Shown: positions 24,401-34,622, counted from the stretch's first letter. The stretch: 64,000 nucleotides of DNA from Gonocerus acuteangulatus (GCA_946811695.1 OX328126.1:1886771-1950770), one strand, 5' to 3'. The notes: a model not told the origin generated them from the sequence alone. Translations and numbers: made by a program.

Positions 24401-25714
24401 CTTGTTATTCATTACCGTTTCTAGAGTATTTATGTATACAGGGTGTCCCACAGTGAGATGTAATAACTCTCGAGACATTATCATTGTCTCTTGTTATTCA
24501 TTACCGTTTCTAGAGTATTTATGTATACAGGGTGTCCCACAGTGAGATGTAATAACTCTCTAGACGTTATCATTGTCTCTTGTTATTCATTACCGTTTCT
24601 AGAGTATTTATGTATACAGGGTGTCCCACAGTGAGATGTAATAACTCTCTAGACGTTATCATTGTCTCTTGTTATTCATTACCGTTTCTAGAGTATTTAT
24701 GTATACAGGGTGTCCCACAGTGAGATGTAATAACTCTCGAGACGTTATCATTGTCTCTTGTTATTCATTACCGTTTCTAGAGTATTTATGTATACAGGGT
24801 GTCCCACAGTGAGATGTAATAACTCTCGAGACGTTATCATTGTCTCTTGTTATTCATTACCGTTTCTAGAGTATTTATGTATACAGGGTGTCCCACAGTG
24901 AGATGTAATAACTCTCGAGACGTTATCATTGTCTCTTGTTATTCATTACCGTTTCTAGAGTATTTATGTATACAGGGTGTCCCACATTGAGATGTAATAA
25001 CTCTCGAGACGTTATCATTGTCTCTTGTTATTCATTACCGTTTCTAGAGTATTTATGTATACAGGGTGTCCCACAGTGAGATGTAATAACTCTTGAGACG
25101 TTATCATTGTCTCTTGTTATTCATTACCGTTTCTAGAGTATTTATGTATACAGGGTGTCCCACATTGACATGTAATAACTCTCGAGACATTATCATTGTC
25201 TCTTGTTATTCATTACCGTTTCTAGAGTATTTATGTATACAGGGTGTCCCACATTGACATGTAATAACTCTCGAGACGTTATCATTGTCTCTTGTTATTC
25301 ATTACCGTTTCTAGAGTATTTATGTATACAGGGTGTCCCACAGTGACATGTAATAACTCTCGAGACGTTATCATTGTCTCTTGTTATTCATTACCGTTTC
25401 TAGAGTATTTATGTATACAGGGTGTCCCTCAGTGAGATGTAATAACTCTCGAGACGTTATCATTGTCTCTTGTTATTCATTACCGTTTCTAGAGTATTTA
25501 TGTATACAGGGTGTCCCCCAGTGAGATGTAATAACTCTCGAGACGTTATCATTGTCTCTTGTTATTCATTACCGTTTCTAGAGTATTTATGTATACAGGG
25601 TGTCCCACAGTGAGATGTAATAACTCTCGAGACGTTATCATTGTCTCTTGTTATTCATTACCGTTTCTAGAGTATTTATGTATACAGGGTGTCACACAGT
25701 GAGATGTAATAACT
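21439..25714. repeat. 89-bp satellite array, about 48 copies
   Basis: Monomer TAACTCTCGAGACGTTATCA ... TATACAGGGTGTCCCACANN. The variable dinucleotide after CCCACA (TAGAG, GTGAG, TTGAG, GTGAC, TTGAT) and the CGAGACG/CTAGACG/TTGAGACA positions act as markers. The rare ATTGATATGCAATAAC monomer occurs at 22581 and 23738, exactly 1157 bp (13 monomers) apart, with matching neighbours: a 13-mer higher-order repeat. TACAGGGTGTCCCA is a motif that I recall from arthropod repeat ends. The 66-codon frames in it are not genes. Confidence 0.97.
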
Positions 25715-26762
25715 TTAGGGGCTTATTCTGCATACCATTTGTAGTTCAGGGGCGCCAAAATGAGCGTTCTGTCTGAAAATGTAGAGGAGCTACTCAAACG
25801 TTTGTCTATTTTAAAAACGACAGGCTTTTTTAAAGAAAAACTGTGTTTTTGTGATTTGTGAATGCATCGTAAATAAAAACCACATTTTTAGAATCTACAT
25901 TAAATGTCCAATAAGAAACACCCATTATTGAATTATTGCCATGTAAATTAAGATTTATATTAAAAGCCATATAGATGAGAATGTTTAATATTAGTGTTTT
26001 ATTAAATTATTCAATATTTTCTTAATCAGCTATTTTTAGACTTAGAGGTTTTCCTCCACCTCAAAAGCTGCAATATTTAATAAGCTTCAAAATGGTACCT
26101 CGTAGTTTTAGAAAAACATTTATTTCAGTCCATTTATTCTGATTTCTAAGTCAAAACCATTAAATGTGCTTTAGAGTGACCGAGCCATTCTGAACAAATT
26201 CTTCAATTTCACACGATGATGGTGATGTCCCATCCTTCCCAATCTACATGAGGTTTATTACAGAAGCCCATCTACTGAATATTAACTCACTCTGGATTCA
26301 AATGGTTGGTTGCCCAGCTGATAATGGACGAGTGGTGACGGAAGTGGATGAACACTGAATTCCCCTTTTATATAAATGTATTTTTGTTTGCGCTTTTTAT
26401 CTGCACGAGAGAGTTTTTTAGTATACGATTTCAAACTATTCTAATGCATAACCCAGTTAATTTACCAGCGGACATTTTATTTAATATAATAGTATAAATA
26501 TTACAAAATAAATCAAATAATACCCTCAAGGCATAGCCATATAATACATGTATTCCCTGTATTTACAATAATGGGAATTATATCGGATGTGTTCTTCTGA
26601 ATTCTTTCCCCCTTGATTCCGAAGTGTCCCTCTACCCTCATCAGAGCAAACCCCTAAGCTTAGTTCTTCCCTATGGAAAGAAGAAGGAACCGCGCTAGAA
26701 ATGAAGAAATGAAAGTGAGGTAGCATTAGAATATGAACAATGGAGAGAGAGATGGAGAGAGA

Positions 26763-26811
<49 letters not shown>

Positions 26812-27204
26812 ATAATAGAAGAGGCGGTGGGAGATGGAAATGTTGGTAGTATTGTCGAGTCACGACAGTTCGCAGCCCTGCTTCATCAACCATCATCAAC
26901 AACCCGTCTGCTCCATCAATATCTAGGAATTCTTCCAAGTATTCAGAAGGAATTTAGCTTTTGGCTTTGCTCCTTTCAGGATATAACCGTCTTTAGGCGT
27001 CAGAAACCAAGTATTTTCCCTTCTATCAGGTTATTCAATAAATAATATTGATTGTGTATTATTCTATCTGTTTACGTTTGTATTACTAATTCCTCTTTTT
27101 CAAATTATTTTTATTTACATTTTGTATTACATATTAGGATTAAATAAAGCTCTATTTATCATTGAGAATATATAGTCGACTTTGAGATAGAGAAGGTGTT
27201 CATC
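25715..27204. other. spacer, no gene recognised
   Basis: About 1.5 kb of AT-rich sequence, with one (GA)n tract at 26738-26806. Frames at 26526-26726, 26726-26938 (minus) and 26740-27045 are short or driven by the GA repeat. I recognise no product, exon or element here. Confidence 0.5.
26738..26806. repeat. (GA)n microsatellite
   Basis: GAGAGA tract with three GATG interruptions at its left end. Confidence 0.95.
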
Positions 27205-27280
27205 ATCGGGATTTCGGTCTTTTCGTTCAATAAAAACTACATTTTATAATTAAAATGTATTTTATTAATTCCAAAGTTTC
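27205..27280 (-). mobile_element. remnant of an older Penelope-like terminal repeat (left of the gypsy insertion)
   Basis: CATCGGGATTTCGGTC, then TTCAATAAAA, then a palindromic ACATTTTATAATTAAAATGT, then CCAAAGTTTC follow the reverse complement of the young Penelope terminal repeat (27769-27980) in order. That repeat has GTCGGGGTTTCGGTC, ATTCAATAAAA, ACATTTTATATGCTAAAATGT and CCAACGTTTC. The match resumes at 35044 after the LTR element. So the gypsy element lies inside an older, diverged, minus-oriented Penelope end. Confidence 0.75.
27276..27280. other. target-site duplication of the gypsy element, left copy
   Basis: GTTTC directly before the TG of the 5' LTR; repeated at 35044-35048 directly after the CA of the 3' LTR. 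A length of 5 bp is normal for Ty3/gypsy integrases. Confidence 0.85.
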
Positions 27281-27478
27281 TGTAATATATGACGTCATAC
27301 CTGAGTCTATAGCTCTTTGGGCCATGTTTCATATCTAACCGCCTAATGTAAAATAAAGGTTGTTGTGTTAAATCCTGCATCAAGTGTTGTGTTAAATCCT
27401 GCATCAAGTGTTGTGTTAAATCCTGCATCAATTGTGGTTCACTCTTCCTTTGCCCCATGATAATTTAATAATAATACA
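27281..27478 (+). repeat. 5' LTR of the gypsy element (198 bp)
   Basis: Starts TGTAATATATGACGTCATAC and ends AATTTAATAATAATACA. It matches the 3' LTR except for a 24-bp segment (TTGTGTTAAATCCTGCATCA plus AGTG) that is present three times here (about 27360-27433) and once in the 3' LTR. This accounts exactly for the 48-bp length difference. A poly(A) signal AATAAA is at 27352-27357. Confidence 0.93.
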
Positions 27479-27494
27479 TGGTGTCAGGTGTTCC
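27479..27494 (+). promoter_or_regulatory. primer-binding site
   Basis: TGGTGTCAGGTGTTCC begins directly after the CA of the 5' LTR. TGG is the complement of a tRNA 3' CCA end, as expected for minus-strand priming. I cannot name the primer tRNA with confidence. Confidence 0.7.
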
Positions 27495-27564
27495 TAAGGT
27501 GATTATAAGTGTCTTTAATAACTGTCGTCAAACTTTTGTAGTGCTTTTCTGGTAAATTTTAAAC

Positions 27565-27768
27565 ATGACTGAAGCGGCAAACTGTTTATTCCGTATAAAG
27601 CCCTTAGCTTTTGATGCCACGTTGCCTGAAAGATGGCCGAAGTGGAAAAATATGTTTACCCTTAGCATGAAAGCCACATCTAAATCAAAAATGAAGGATG
27701 AGGATTTGAAGATTGCAATTCTGTTAATGAATATGGGTGAAGAAGGAGTGGATATTTATAATACATTT
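27565..27768 (+). pseudogene. gag: gag, 5' portion (68 codons before the Penelope insertion)
   Basis: The first ATG after the primer-binding site opens 68 codons (MTEAANCLFRIKPLAFDATL...) that stop making sense exactly at the Penelope insertion point, after the codons for Y-N-T-F. Reading on at 31770 in the second gag segment restores the same frame, so the two parts are one gag gene split by the insertion. A W-x-x-W-x-x-x-F-like stretch (residues about 24-31) is typical of the capsid start in Mag-like gag. Beyond 27768 the frame runs into the Penelope terminal repeat and ends at 27918. Confidence 0.85.
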
Positions 27769-27980
27769 GATATTTATGTTAATGTTTCTAGCCTTTTTTT
27801 TTATTGTTTTTGTTATTGTTTCTGTCCTTACGATTGTTACACCATATATGTTTTTACAGCCCTGAAGATGGCTTGTATAGCAAGCCGAAACGTTGGCGGC
27901 AATAAATATACATTTTAGCATATAAAATGTGTTTTATTGAATAAGAACACTGACCGAAACCCCGACGATCTACGCTTCCT
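27769..27980 (+). repeat. 5' Penelope terminal repeat (pLTR, 212 bp)
   Basis: Runs from GATATTTATGTTAATGTTTC to CGATCTACGCTTCCT and is repeated at 31544-31756. It contains a T-run, the hammerhead motif and, after it, the palindrome ACATTTTAGCATATAAAATGT. A 36-codon extension of the RT frame reads into it (27937-28041, from a TTG), but no ATG is available there. Confidence 0.92.
27858..27900 (+). ncRNA. hammerhead ribozyme, 5' pLTR copy
   Basis: Core elements in order: CTGAAGA (27862-27868, matching CUGANGA), hairpin GGCTTG-TATAG-CAAGCC (six pairs, stem II), GAAA (27887-27890), then C-GTT and GGCGGC, which can close against the upstream GCC as stem I. Stem III is very short, as in the minimal hammerheads known from Penelope pLTRs (named family knowledge). 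Expected role: self-cleavage of the element RNA, perhaps as a dimer. Cleavage activity is inferred, not shown. Confidence 0.85.
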
Positions 27981-28041
27981 ACTTCTGAACGGTCGACCAT
28001 ATCTTCTCAATTATCTACAAATTGGGGTGAATAGAAACATT

Positions 28042-30225
28042 ATGGACACAACACAAAGAAGGACAAGACTCCAAACCCGGTTAGCCATGCAGAGGATGCA
28101 CACAGACAAACCTATGGAGACCAATTTGCTGAACACGGAAAGGAAAAATGTAGTAACTGATCCACCGAATACAGATGAGGTACGCAACTTTTTTAAGAAT
28201 ATTAAATCTAAATATCCCGAATTAAAGAACCTCATTAATAAACTTTCCCACGTCACCAAGACCAATATTAATGCTAGGGAACATAGGATCTTTCTTCTGA
28301 AGTGCCGCAAACAACATGTATTCCCAAAATTTATCGACAACTCCCTTAACAATATTGTACTCCCACCCCGTTATTCCGAAAAACTTAGTAAGATTAAAAA
28401 TAACTTTAAGAAATCCCTGTTAAATATAAAAATAATGGAAATCAATGATAACATACAGTTTAGAGATAAGAAACTTGAAAATATGTATAACTCCCTCCGG
28501 GATAATATCGACAGAAGAGATTTCAACAAACTTATCTCCTTTTTAGAGACAATGAAAATGAACTTTAAAACTCATAAAAAACAAACACACATTGCCAAGT
28601 TCAACTCAATACTAAGTGATTCCCAAAAAAAGAAAACTTATCCATCCGGAAATCCTGAATGGGTGCACAATATCTCTTCTACCGATATTCCCCCCGAGGT
28701 TAATAACATTTTGTCACTAGGGCCCAATTTTGCTACACCTGTCAATAACCTCAGCAAATTGGTCCCAAAATTGATAACTGACATCGAATACATTCACCGT
28801 GATAAACTCCTTTCTGTAAATGAAGAAGAGCGAGAGCTTTCCCGTTATCGCATTTCCAATATCATCACCAATCATCTCCACCGCCCCCCCAACAAATCCT
28901 CTAACCTTTCCCATAAATTTTTCCAAGACTTGAAATCTACCCGCTCCTTCCTTAGTACACATAACCAACTTATTGTAAGCAGAGCTGACAAAGGCAACAA
29001 GACAGTCATTATGGACAGGACTGAATACACCGACAAAATGTTTACGCTCCTCTCTGACAACACTACATACTCACCCGTCCCCAAGAACAAAGACCCTACT
29101 CCCAATCTTATAAAAACCTTCAACACACACATCCGCAAACTCCGTCGCAATCACGAAATTGACAAACGTACCTACTACAGACTTATCTCTTACAACTCCC
29201 AAGCCCCCAGATGTTATGGTCTCCCAAAAATTCATAAACCTAACAATCCCTTACGTCCTATCGTATCCAACATCAACTCACCCTCCTCTAATCTCAGTAA
29301 ATTTCTCCTAACCCCCCTACAAGCCCTTAGCCATAATAATTCCTACGATGTCCAGAATTCCTACGACCTAAAACAACAACTTTCTTCCATTAACGTCCCT
29401 CCTAATTTTATCCTTGTCTCCCTCGATGCCGAGTCTCTTTTTACCAACATCCCCATTGACAAAGCCCTTGAAATAGTCGAAACCAATTGGCAAACTATAG
29501 AACCCCACACCAAATTATCCCAAGCCTCCTATCTTGAATCCCTATCCCTATGTTGTAAATCTGGCTACCTCCTTTTCCAAGACAAATACTACCACCAAAC
29601 CTCTGGCCTCGCCATGGGAAATTGTCTCGCACCCGATATAGCCAATATCACCCTAAATGACCTCCTCAATCTCACCCTCCCGATGTTCCCCAACGACATA
29701 ATTTTCATTAAAAAATATGTAGATGACCTTGTCCTCATCCTCAACCCGCATAGTATTCCTCAGATCTTAGCCGCCTTTAACTCCTACCACCCCCGATTGA
29801 AATTCACCGTTGAAACCGAATCCAATAACTCTCTACCCTTCCTAGACCTACTTGTGATTAGAAACCCCGATGGCTCCTTATCCACCGATTGGTACACCAA
29901 ACCCACTTACTCTGGCCGACTCCTCCATTACCAATCCTCACACCCCCCTCATCAAATCCTCAATACAGCTAGAAACCTAATATTTCGATCCCTTACCCTA
30001 TCTGATCCTAAATTTCATCCCAAAAACACATCCCGACTCCTAGAAATACTCCAAGCCAATGGATTCCCGAAACACACCATCACCTCCCTCATAAATTCAA
30101 TTAAAAATCCTAAACCCCCCTCCACCTCGCAAGATAGTGTCGCCCCCCTATTCAGATCCCTTCCGTACATCCCAACCTCTCTGAAAAAATCCAAAAATCC
30201 CTCAGAAGCACATTTCCCAACCTAA
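28042..30225 (+). pseudogene. Penelope reverse transcriptase ORF (727 codons, ends at a frameshift)
   Basis: Start chosen at the first ATG (28042, MDTTQRRTRLQ...). A longer open frame reaches back to 27937 but has no ATG. The N-terminal 300 residues are basic and unrecognised. RT motifs follow: CYGLPKIHKP and LRPIVSNINSPSSNLSKF (about residues 390-420), motif A VSLDAESLFTNIP with catalytic Asp at about 462, motif B SGLAMGNCLAP (about 518-528), and motif C YVDD at 29716-29727 (residues 559-562). LPFLDLLV follows at about 597. All three catalytic Asp are present. From about 30171 the frame is wrong by one base and the last 17 or so codons are out-of-frame sequence. The element would use target-primed reverse transcription. 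Confidence 0.9.
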
Positions 30226-30644
30226 ATCTAGGTCTATCCACTAAAAATAAACTGAAAACCCTATATACCACTCTCAAAGACCCCATCCCACAAGGAAATA
30301 GATCCAACGTCGTTTACCGAATTCCTTGCTCTACACCACACTGCAACAGCACTTACATAGGACAGACGAAGAACCGCATTCATAGCAGACTCACAACACA
30401 CAAATACAACATTAAGAACAGAGACATTAAAACCGCACTTTCTAGACACGCTATCACGGACGGACATAAATTTGATTTCCAAAACTTCTCCATCCTCTCC
30501 ACTGAACCCAACCTTGAAAAGCGTCTCCTTTCTGAATCCATATATATCCATCTAGAAAACAATCCCGTCAATGACAAAATTGACAAAGAAGTCATCTCCT
30601 CAACCTATTCCAACATTTTCCATATCCTCAAAGCCTCCCGTTAG
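30174..30644 (+). pseudogene. Penelope GIY-YIG endonuclease domain, displaced by one base
   Basis: In the frame one base away from RT, an uninterrupted stretch runs to the TAG at 30642-30644. It contains VVYRIPCSTPHC then STYIGQTKNRIHSRL, which is the GIY-YIG signature of Penelope elements with the paired cysteines of the linker zinc finger. H/H positions (RHAITDGHKF) and a conserved Glu (EKRLLSESIYI) follow. The RT frame reads sensibly up to LPYIP and this frame from directly after, so a single-base loss in the CCC run near 30171 explains the split. RT and endonuclease would otherwise be one polypeptide. It nicks target DNA for priming (family knowledge). Confidence 0.88.
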
Positions 30645-31086
30645 GTAATCCCACCCGGTTCGTTGCCCTATTCCCACACACCGTCTGATCCTTCCTTGTA
30701 CCTGCAATACCCACCGGCAAGTCCTTTATCTTTACCGCCGTCCCTCTGTCCTTACTCCCAGGTTGACTTTCCCCAACCCCCTCACCCCCATCCTCTCCGG
30801 TCTAGCACTGGCCCAATCCTTCCCTGTACCTGCAATATCCATCGGCAAGTCCTTTATCTTTACCGCGGTCTTTACCCTCTATGTCTCCTTACTCCTAGCC
30901 CCACTCCTAACCACCCCCTCCCCCCATTCTCTACTATCTGACCCATCCTTCCAGTCTTCAGAAATGTTCTCTTCTTGAAACGGGACAGTTCTCAATCTTC
31001 TCAATAGGTATGTTACTATGACACCTGTACTGTATTCGCTTGGATACCATATACATGTATATTTATTTATATTGCTATTATTATAC

Positions 31087-31119
<33 letters not shown>

Positions 31120-31239
31120 GTATATATATATTTATATTTGTATTTTCAAGCATATAGGTACCCATATTTATGTTAATGTTTCTAGCAATAGGTATGTCAC
31201 TATACAGTTATATTTATTTATATTGCTATTATTATACTT

Positions 31240-31295
<56 letters not shown>

Positions 31296-31400
31296 TACAT
31301 ATATGTGTATATATGTGTATGTATGTATTCGTGTGTATATATGCATATATGTGTGTGTGTATGTATACATATATGTATATGTATATATATGTGTGTGTGG

Positions 31401-31468
<68 letters not shown>

Positions 31469-31493
31469 ATATACATTTATATATATATATATT

Positions 31494-31524
<31 letters not shown>

Positions 31525-31543
31525 TTTCAAGCATATAGGTACT
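30645..31543 (+). other. Penelope 3' UTR with internal duplications and a TA-rich microsatellite
   Basis: About 30685-30738 and 30810-30870 are diverged copies of one segment (GTACCTGCAATA then CGGCAAGTCCTTTATCTTTA). Then 31005-31170 and 31185-31540 each start AATAGGTATGT, continue TATTTATATTGCTATTATTATACT, run into TATA/TGTA microsatellite and end TTTTCAAGCATATAGGTAC. Between them (31166-31187) sits the first 22 bp of the pLTR (TATTTATGTTAATGTTTCTAGC), a truncated third pLTR start. The long TA-rich frames here (31040-31681 and others) are not genes. Confidence 0.8.
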
Positions 31544-31756
31544 GATATTTATGTTAATGTTTCTAGCCTTTTTTTTTTATTGTTTTTGTTATTGTTTCTG
31601 TCCTTACGATTGTTACACCATATATGTTTTTACAGCCCTGAAGATGGCTTGTATAGCAAGCCGAAACGTTGGCGGCAATAAATATACATTTTAGCATATA
31701 AAATGTGTTTTATTGAATAAGAACACTGACCGAAACCCCGACGATCTACGCTTCCT
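31544..31756 (+). repeat. 3' Penelope terminal repeat (pLTR, 213 bp)
   Basis: Same as 27769-27980 with one additional T in the T-run. It is followed by CC and then the 11-bp target duplication. Confidence 0.92.
31634..31676 (+). ncRNA. hammerhead ribozyme, 3' pLTR copy
   Basis: Identical to the 5' copy: CTGAAGA 31638-31644, stem II GGCTTG/CAAGCC, GAAA 31663-31666. Two ribozymes in tandem orientation would release a unit-length RNA of about 3.78 kb between them if both cleave. Confidence 0.85.
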
Positions 31757-31769
31757 CCATAATACATTT

Positions 31770-32480
31770 CCTGATGATAAGAAGAAAACTCTTGATAAAA
31801 CATTACAAGCTTTTGACAACTATTGTGTACCTGCAGTTAATTATGCAGTGGAGACCTGTAAGATTAATAAGATAATTCATGGACCTGACAAAAATTTTGA
31901 TACATATCTAACTGAACTGAAGACTCAAGCGAGTAAGTGTTCTTTTGTTTGTACTACTGAAAATTGTAAACAATCTTACTCAGATAGAATGATAAGGGAT
32001 CATATTATAACTAACATTAAAGATTCTGAGGTTCAACAGTCCCTCCTCAAGTTCACAACTGAACAAAATTTTGAAGAAGTAGCATCATTATGCCGTGCTT
32101 CAGAGATGGGAAGAAATTATGGACGAGAACTAAAACCTATAAGTGACTTTAAAGAAACTAGTGAAGTTAATTATATGAGGGGACAGAAAAAAGAGAAAAA
32201 TAGAAGTCTCTATAATAATGAGAAGACAATTGAAAGATATCTTTGTAAAAGATGTGGTAGCCAACATAAACCTAAGAACTGTCCAGCTTATAATAAAACA
32301 TGTAAACTATGTCATCGAAAAAACCACTTTGCAGTCGGTTGTTTTCTGAAAAACCGTAAGAAGAGGGTACATGAAGTTGAAGCTAACGATGGATCTTCAA
32401 GTGAATCAGATATTTTTGTTTGGAAGTTGAACAAGGTGTTTCTGAAATTAAAAAGGTCAATAAGTGGACTGAGTTCATAA
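31770..32480 (+). pseudogene. gag: gag, 3' portion with two CCHC zinc knuckles
   Basis: Continues the frame of 27565-27768 (PDDKKKTLDKTLQAFDNYC...), giving a gag of about 304 residues. The capsid-like part is followed by a basic stretch and two knuckles: C-x2-C-x3-H-x4-C (CKRCGSQHKPKNC) and C-x2-C-x4-H-x4-C (CKLCHRKNHFAVGC), separated by PAYNKT. This double knuckle ending in NHF..(G)C is typical of Mag-like Ty3/gypsy gag and binds genomic RNA. The frame ends at 32480, but protease coding starts in another frame near 32420. Whether this is a programmed shift or a lost T in the TTTTTGTTT run cannot be told from one copy. Confidence 0.88.
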
Positions 32481-32797
32481 AAATTAATAATGCACCAGTA
32501 AATATGAAATTGGATTCATGTGCTGAGGTGAATATTTTACCATTAAAAATTTATAAGCAATTGAAAATTAATTGTAAATTAAAGAAGACTAGGATTAGAA
32601 TTAAGTCCTATGGTGGCTTCCCTAGTGAGCCCATAGGTGAAGTCAAGCTTAGATGCTGTTACAAAAATAAAGAAGAACTTCTGGATTTCCTTATTGTCAA
32701 TCTTGATGCGCCACCAATTTTAGGAGAGAAATCTTGCCTGAAATTTGGTCTCATAAAAAGATTATATGGCATAGATCAACAAGATTATATGGCATAG
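32420..32797 (+). pseudogene. pol: retroviral-type aspartic protease region of pol
   Basis: Frame one base off gag. The active-site region reads KLDSCAEVNILPLKIY. The family norm is D-S/T-G-A, so the Gly after Asp-Ser is Cys here. Downstream PPILGEKSCLKFGL matches the conserved I-L-G flap/C-terminal helix region. The frame is broken by a 23-bp tandem duplication (32761-32783 and 32784-32806, ATTATATGGCATAGATCAAC plus AAG). That shifts reading by 23 bases, exactly the offset between this frame and the RT frame that follows. Protease is therefore unlikely to be active. Confidence 0.85.
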
Positions 32798-32806
32798 ATC
32801 AACAAG
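32761..32806 (+). repeat. 23-bp tandem duplication breaking pol
   Basis: Two perfect adjacent 23-bp copies. Removing one copy would put the protease frame and the RT frame in register, so this duplication is the frame-breaking event. Confidence 0.9.
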
Positions 32807-33207
32807 ATTCCTCAACTAACTATAAACAATATCATTGTTCTGAGCAATCAATTAAAATTATTAGTAAGAAATTTAGTGATCATGTTGCCAAAGAGAATAG
32901 CAAGCCTAAGGAAATACCAGATGACAAAACTGAAAAGTTTATTGAAGGGAACAAGGATCTGTTTTCTGGAATAGGAAAAATGCCATTTAAAGTAAAAATT
33001 AAGTTAAGAGAAAATGCTGTCCCTGTTGTAAAACCAGCTAGACGACTCCCAGAAAGTCTGAAAAGTAAGTTGAAAAAGGAACTGCAGAGGCTCGAAAAAC
33101 TTGGAATTTTGGAAAAAACGGAGGAACCTACTGAATGGGTTCACGATATTGTAATTGTGGAAAAAAGGACGGTGATGTGCGACTTTGCCTCAATCCTATA
33201 CCATTAA
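32807..33207 (+). pseudogene. pol: pol, N-terminal RT segment
   Basis: Encodes the linker and the RT start: LFSGIGKMPFKVKIKL, PVVKPARRLPESLKSKLKKE, LGILEKTEEPTEW, IVIVEK. These match the conserved entry of Ty3/gypsy RT (..P...PRR.P......L..L...GII...EPT.WV..). Sense stops at a run of A (33161-33166), where the frame changes by one base. The remaining codons to 33207 are out of frame. Confidence 0.88.
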
Positions 33208-34622
33208 ATAAATATTTAATGAGAGAACACTACAGCATTCCCACACAGGAAGAGCTGACAACAAATTTAAGTGGAAAATCTTTCTTCACTGTACTCGACA
33301 TGAAAGAAGGCTTTCACCAATTCGAACTTGACGAAGAATCAAGAAAACTATGTGTAATGGCAACCCCATTTGGACGATATAAGTACATTAGAATGCCTTA
33401 TGGCCTTTCCAGTTTTCCTGAAATTTTTCATAGAAATAACACTAAAGTTTTTGGTGATATAAAAGGAGTCCAAGTGCTGTATGATGACATTGTCGTGGGT
33501 GGTTCTACAGAAGAGGAACACGATAAAATATTGGAAGCTGTACTTGAACGTGCAAGAAGAAATAACGTTAAATTTAATAGAAACAAAGTCCAATATAAAT
33601 TAAGTGAAATAAAGTACATGGGGCTAATATTTTCAGCTGAAGGTATACAGCCCGACCCTATGAAGATAAAGGCTATAAGTGCCATGGAAAAGCCAAAGAA
33701 CATTAAGGAGCTACAGAGTTTTTTGGGAGCTGTCAACTTTATTAATAAGTTTATTCCAACTTACTCCGAAATTACTGCACCAATGAGAGAATTACTTCAG
33801 AAGAAGAATCCCTGGAATTGGACCTCAAGACAACAGACATCTTTTGAAGCCATAAAAAAACTGGTAACTAATGCACCTACCCTAAAAATATTTGACCCTA
33901 AGCAACCTATATTAATTCAGACGGATGCTTCACAGCATGGTTTAGGTTGTTGTTTAATACAAAATGGTCAACCCGTCGCCTTCGCTTCCCGTAGTTTAAA
34001 TTCTTCAGATAACAATTACAGTCAGATTGAGAAAGAGATGCTGGCACTTTGTTTTGCTTTAAATAGATTTCATAATTTTGTTTATGGCCATAATAATGTA
34101 ACGGTTCAGTCCGATCACAAGCCCTTATTGAAGATAATACAGAATGATATCTATAAAAACTCTGCCCGTCTGCAGCTTAAGACCATAAAATATGATTATA
34201 CTTTAGAATATATTCCTGGAAAGGAGATGTTTATGGCAGACATGCTTTCTCGTTTACACCTTCCAGAAACGGGCCCAGAAGATGTAGATATGTCACAAAT
34301 TGTTCATTCTGTTTCATTAGAAGAATACTTGACTATTCCATTGGAGGAAATTAATTTTCTAAAACAGGCAACTTTAAACGACCCGACATTGGTTGAATTG
34401 CAAAAACAAACGCATTTGGGATGGATAGGTGTTGACAGGAAATTGCTGCCACCCGATTTAAAACTTTTTTATGAACTACGAGATAATCTAACTTATAAAG
34501 ATGGCCTCATATTTTTCAATGCCCGAATTGTTGTACCCACCAGCTTGAGAAACCATATGATGGAAAAAGTTCATAATATAGCCCATTTGGGAATAAACAA
34601 ATCAATCCCAGTATCGCTCGCC
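33160..34622 (+). pseudogene. pol: pol, RT palm, RNase H and integrase zinc-binding start
   Basis: After the one-base shift, sense resumes with KKDGDVRLCLNPIPLNKYL. RT motif A is VLDMKEGFHQFEL, motif B RMPYGLSSFPEIFHR, and motif C reads VLYDDIVV. The usual Y-x-D-D would need Tyr one position earlier, so the first motif position is Leu. RNase H shows TDASQHGLG, IEKEMLAL and VQSDHKPLL (D-E-D). Then GKEMFMADMLSRLHLPE (Mag-like) and the H-x3-H of the integrase zinc finger (HNIAHLGINKS). Translation loses meaning at about 34600 and stops at 34625. The integrase D,D-35-E core that should follow is absent. Confidence 0.9.

Larger units (their letters stand above)
27769..31758 (+). mobile_element. 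Penelope-like retroelement with hammerhead-bearing terminal repeats
   Basis: 3990 bp inserted in the gypsy gag, flanked by the 11-bp duplication ATAATACATTT (27758-27768 and 31759-31769). Order: terminal repeat (27769-27980), RT domain, GIY-YIG endonuclease domain, 3' UTR with microsatellite, second terminal repeat (31544-31756). The two terminal repeats differ only by one T in a T-run as far as I can read, indicating a recent insertion, younger than the gypsy element. RT with a separate C-terminal GIY-YIG, pLTRs and hammerheads is the defining Penelope architecture (established knowledge). One frameshift separates RT from endonuclease. Confidence 0.93.

Noticed and set aside
28011..29150. 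Minus-strand frames under the Penelope RT gene (83-113 codons)
   Set aside because: Antisense shadows of the RT coding region.
30261..30978. Frames at 30261-30595 (minus) and 30663-30978 (plus)
   Set aside because: The first are antisense to the GIY-YIG domain. The second are proline-rich readings of the C-rich Penelope 3' UTR with a duplicated segment, and no known domain.
31040..31681. 213-codon frame and its overlapping partners in the TA-rich stretch
   Set aside because: Poly-YI/IY peptides from a TATA/TGTA microsatellite in the Penelope 3' region.
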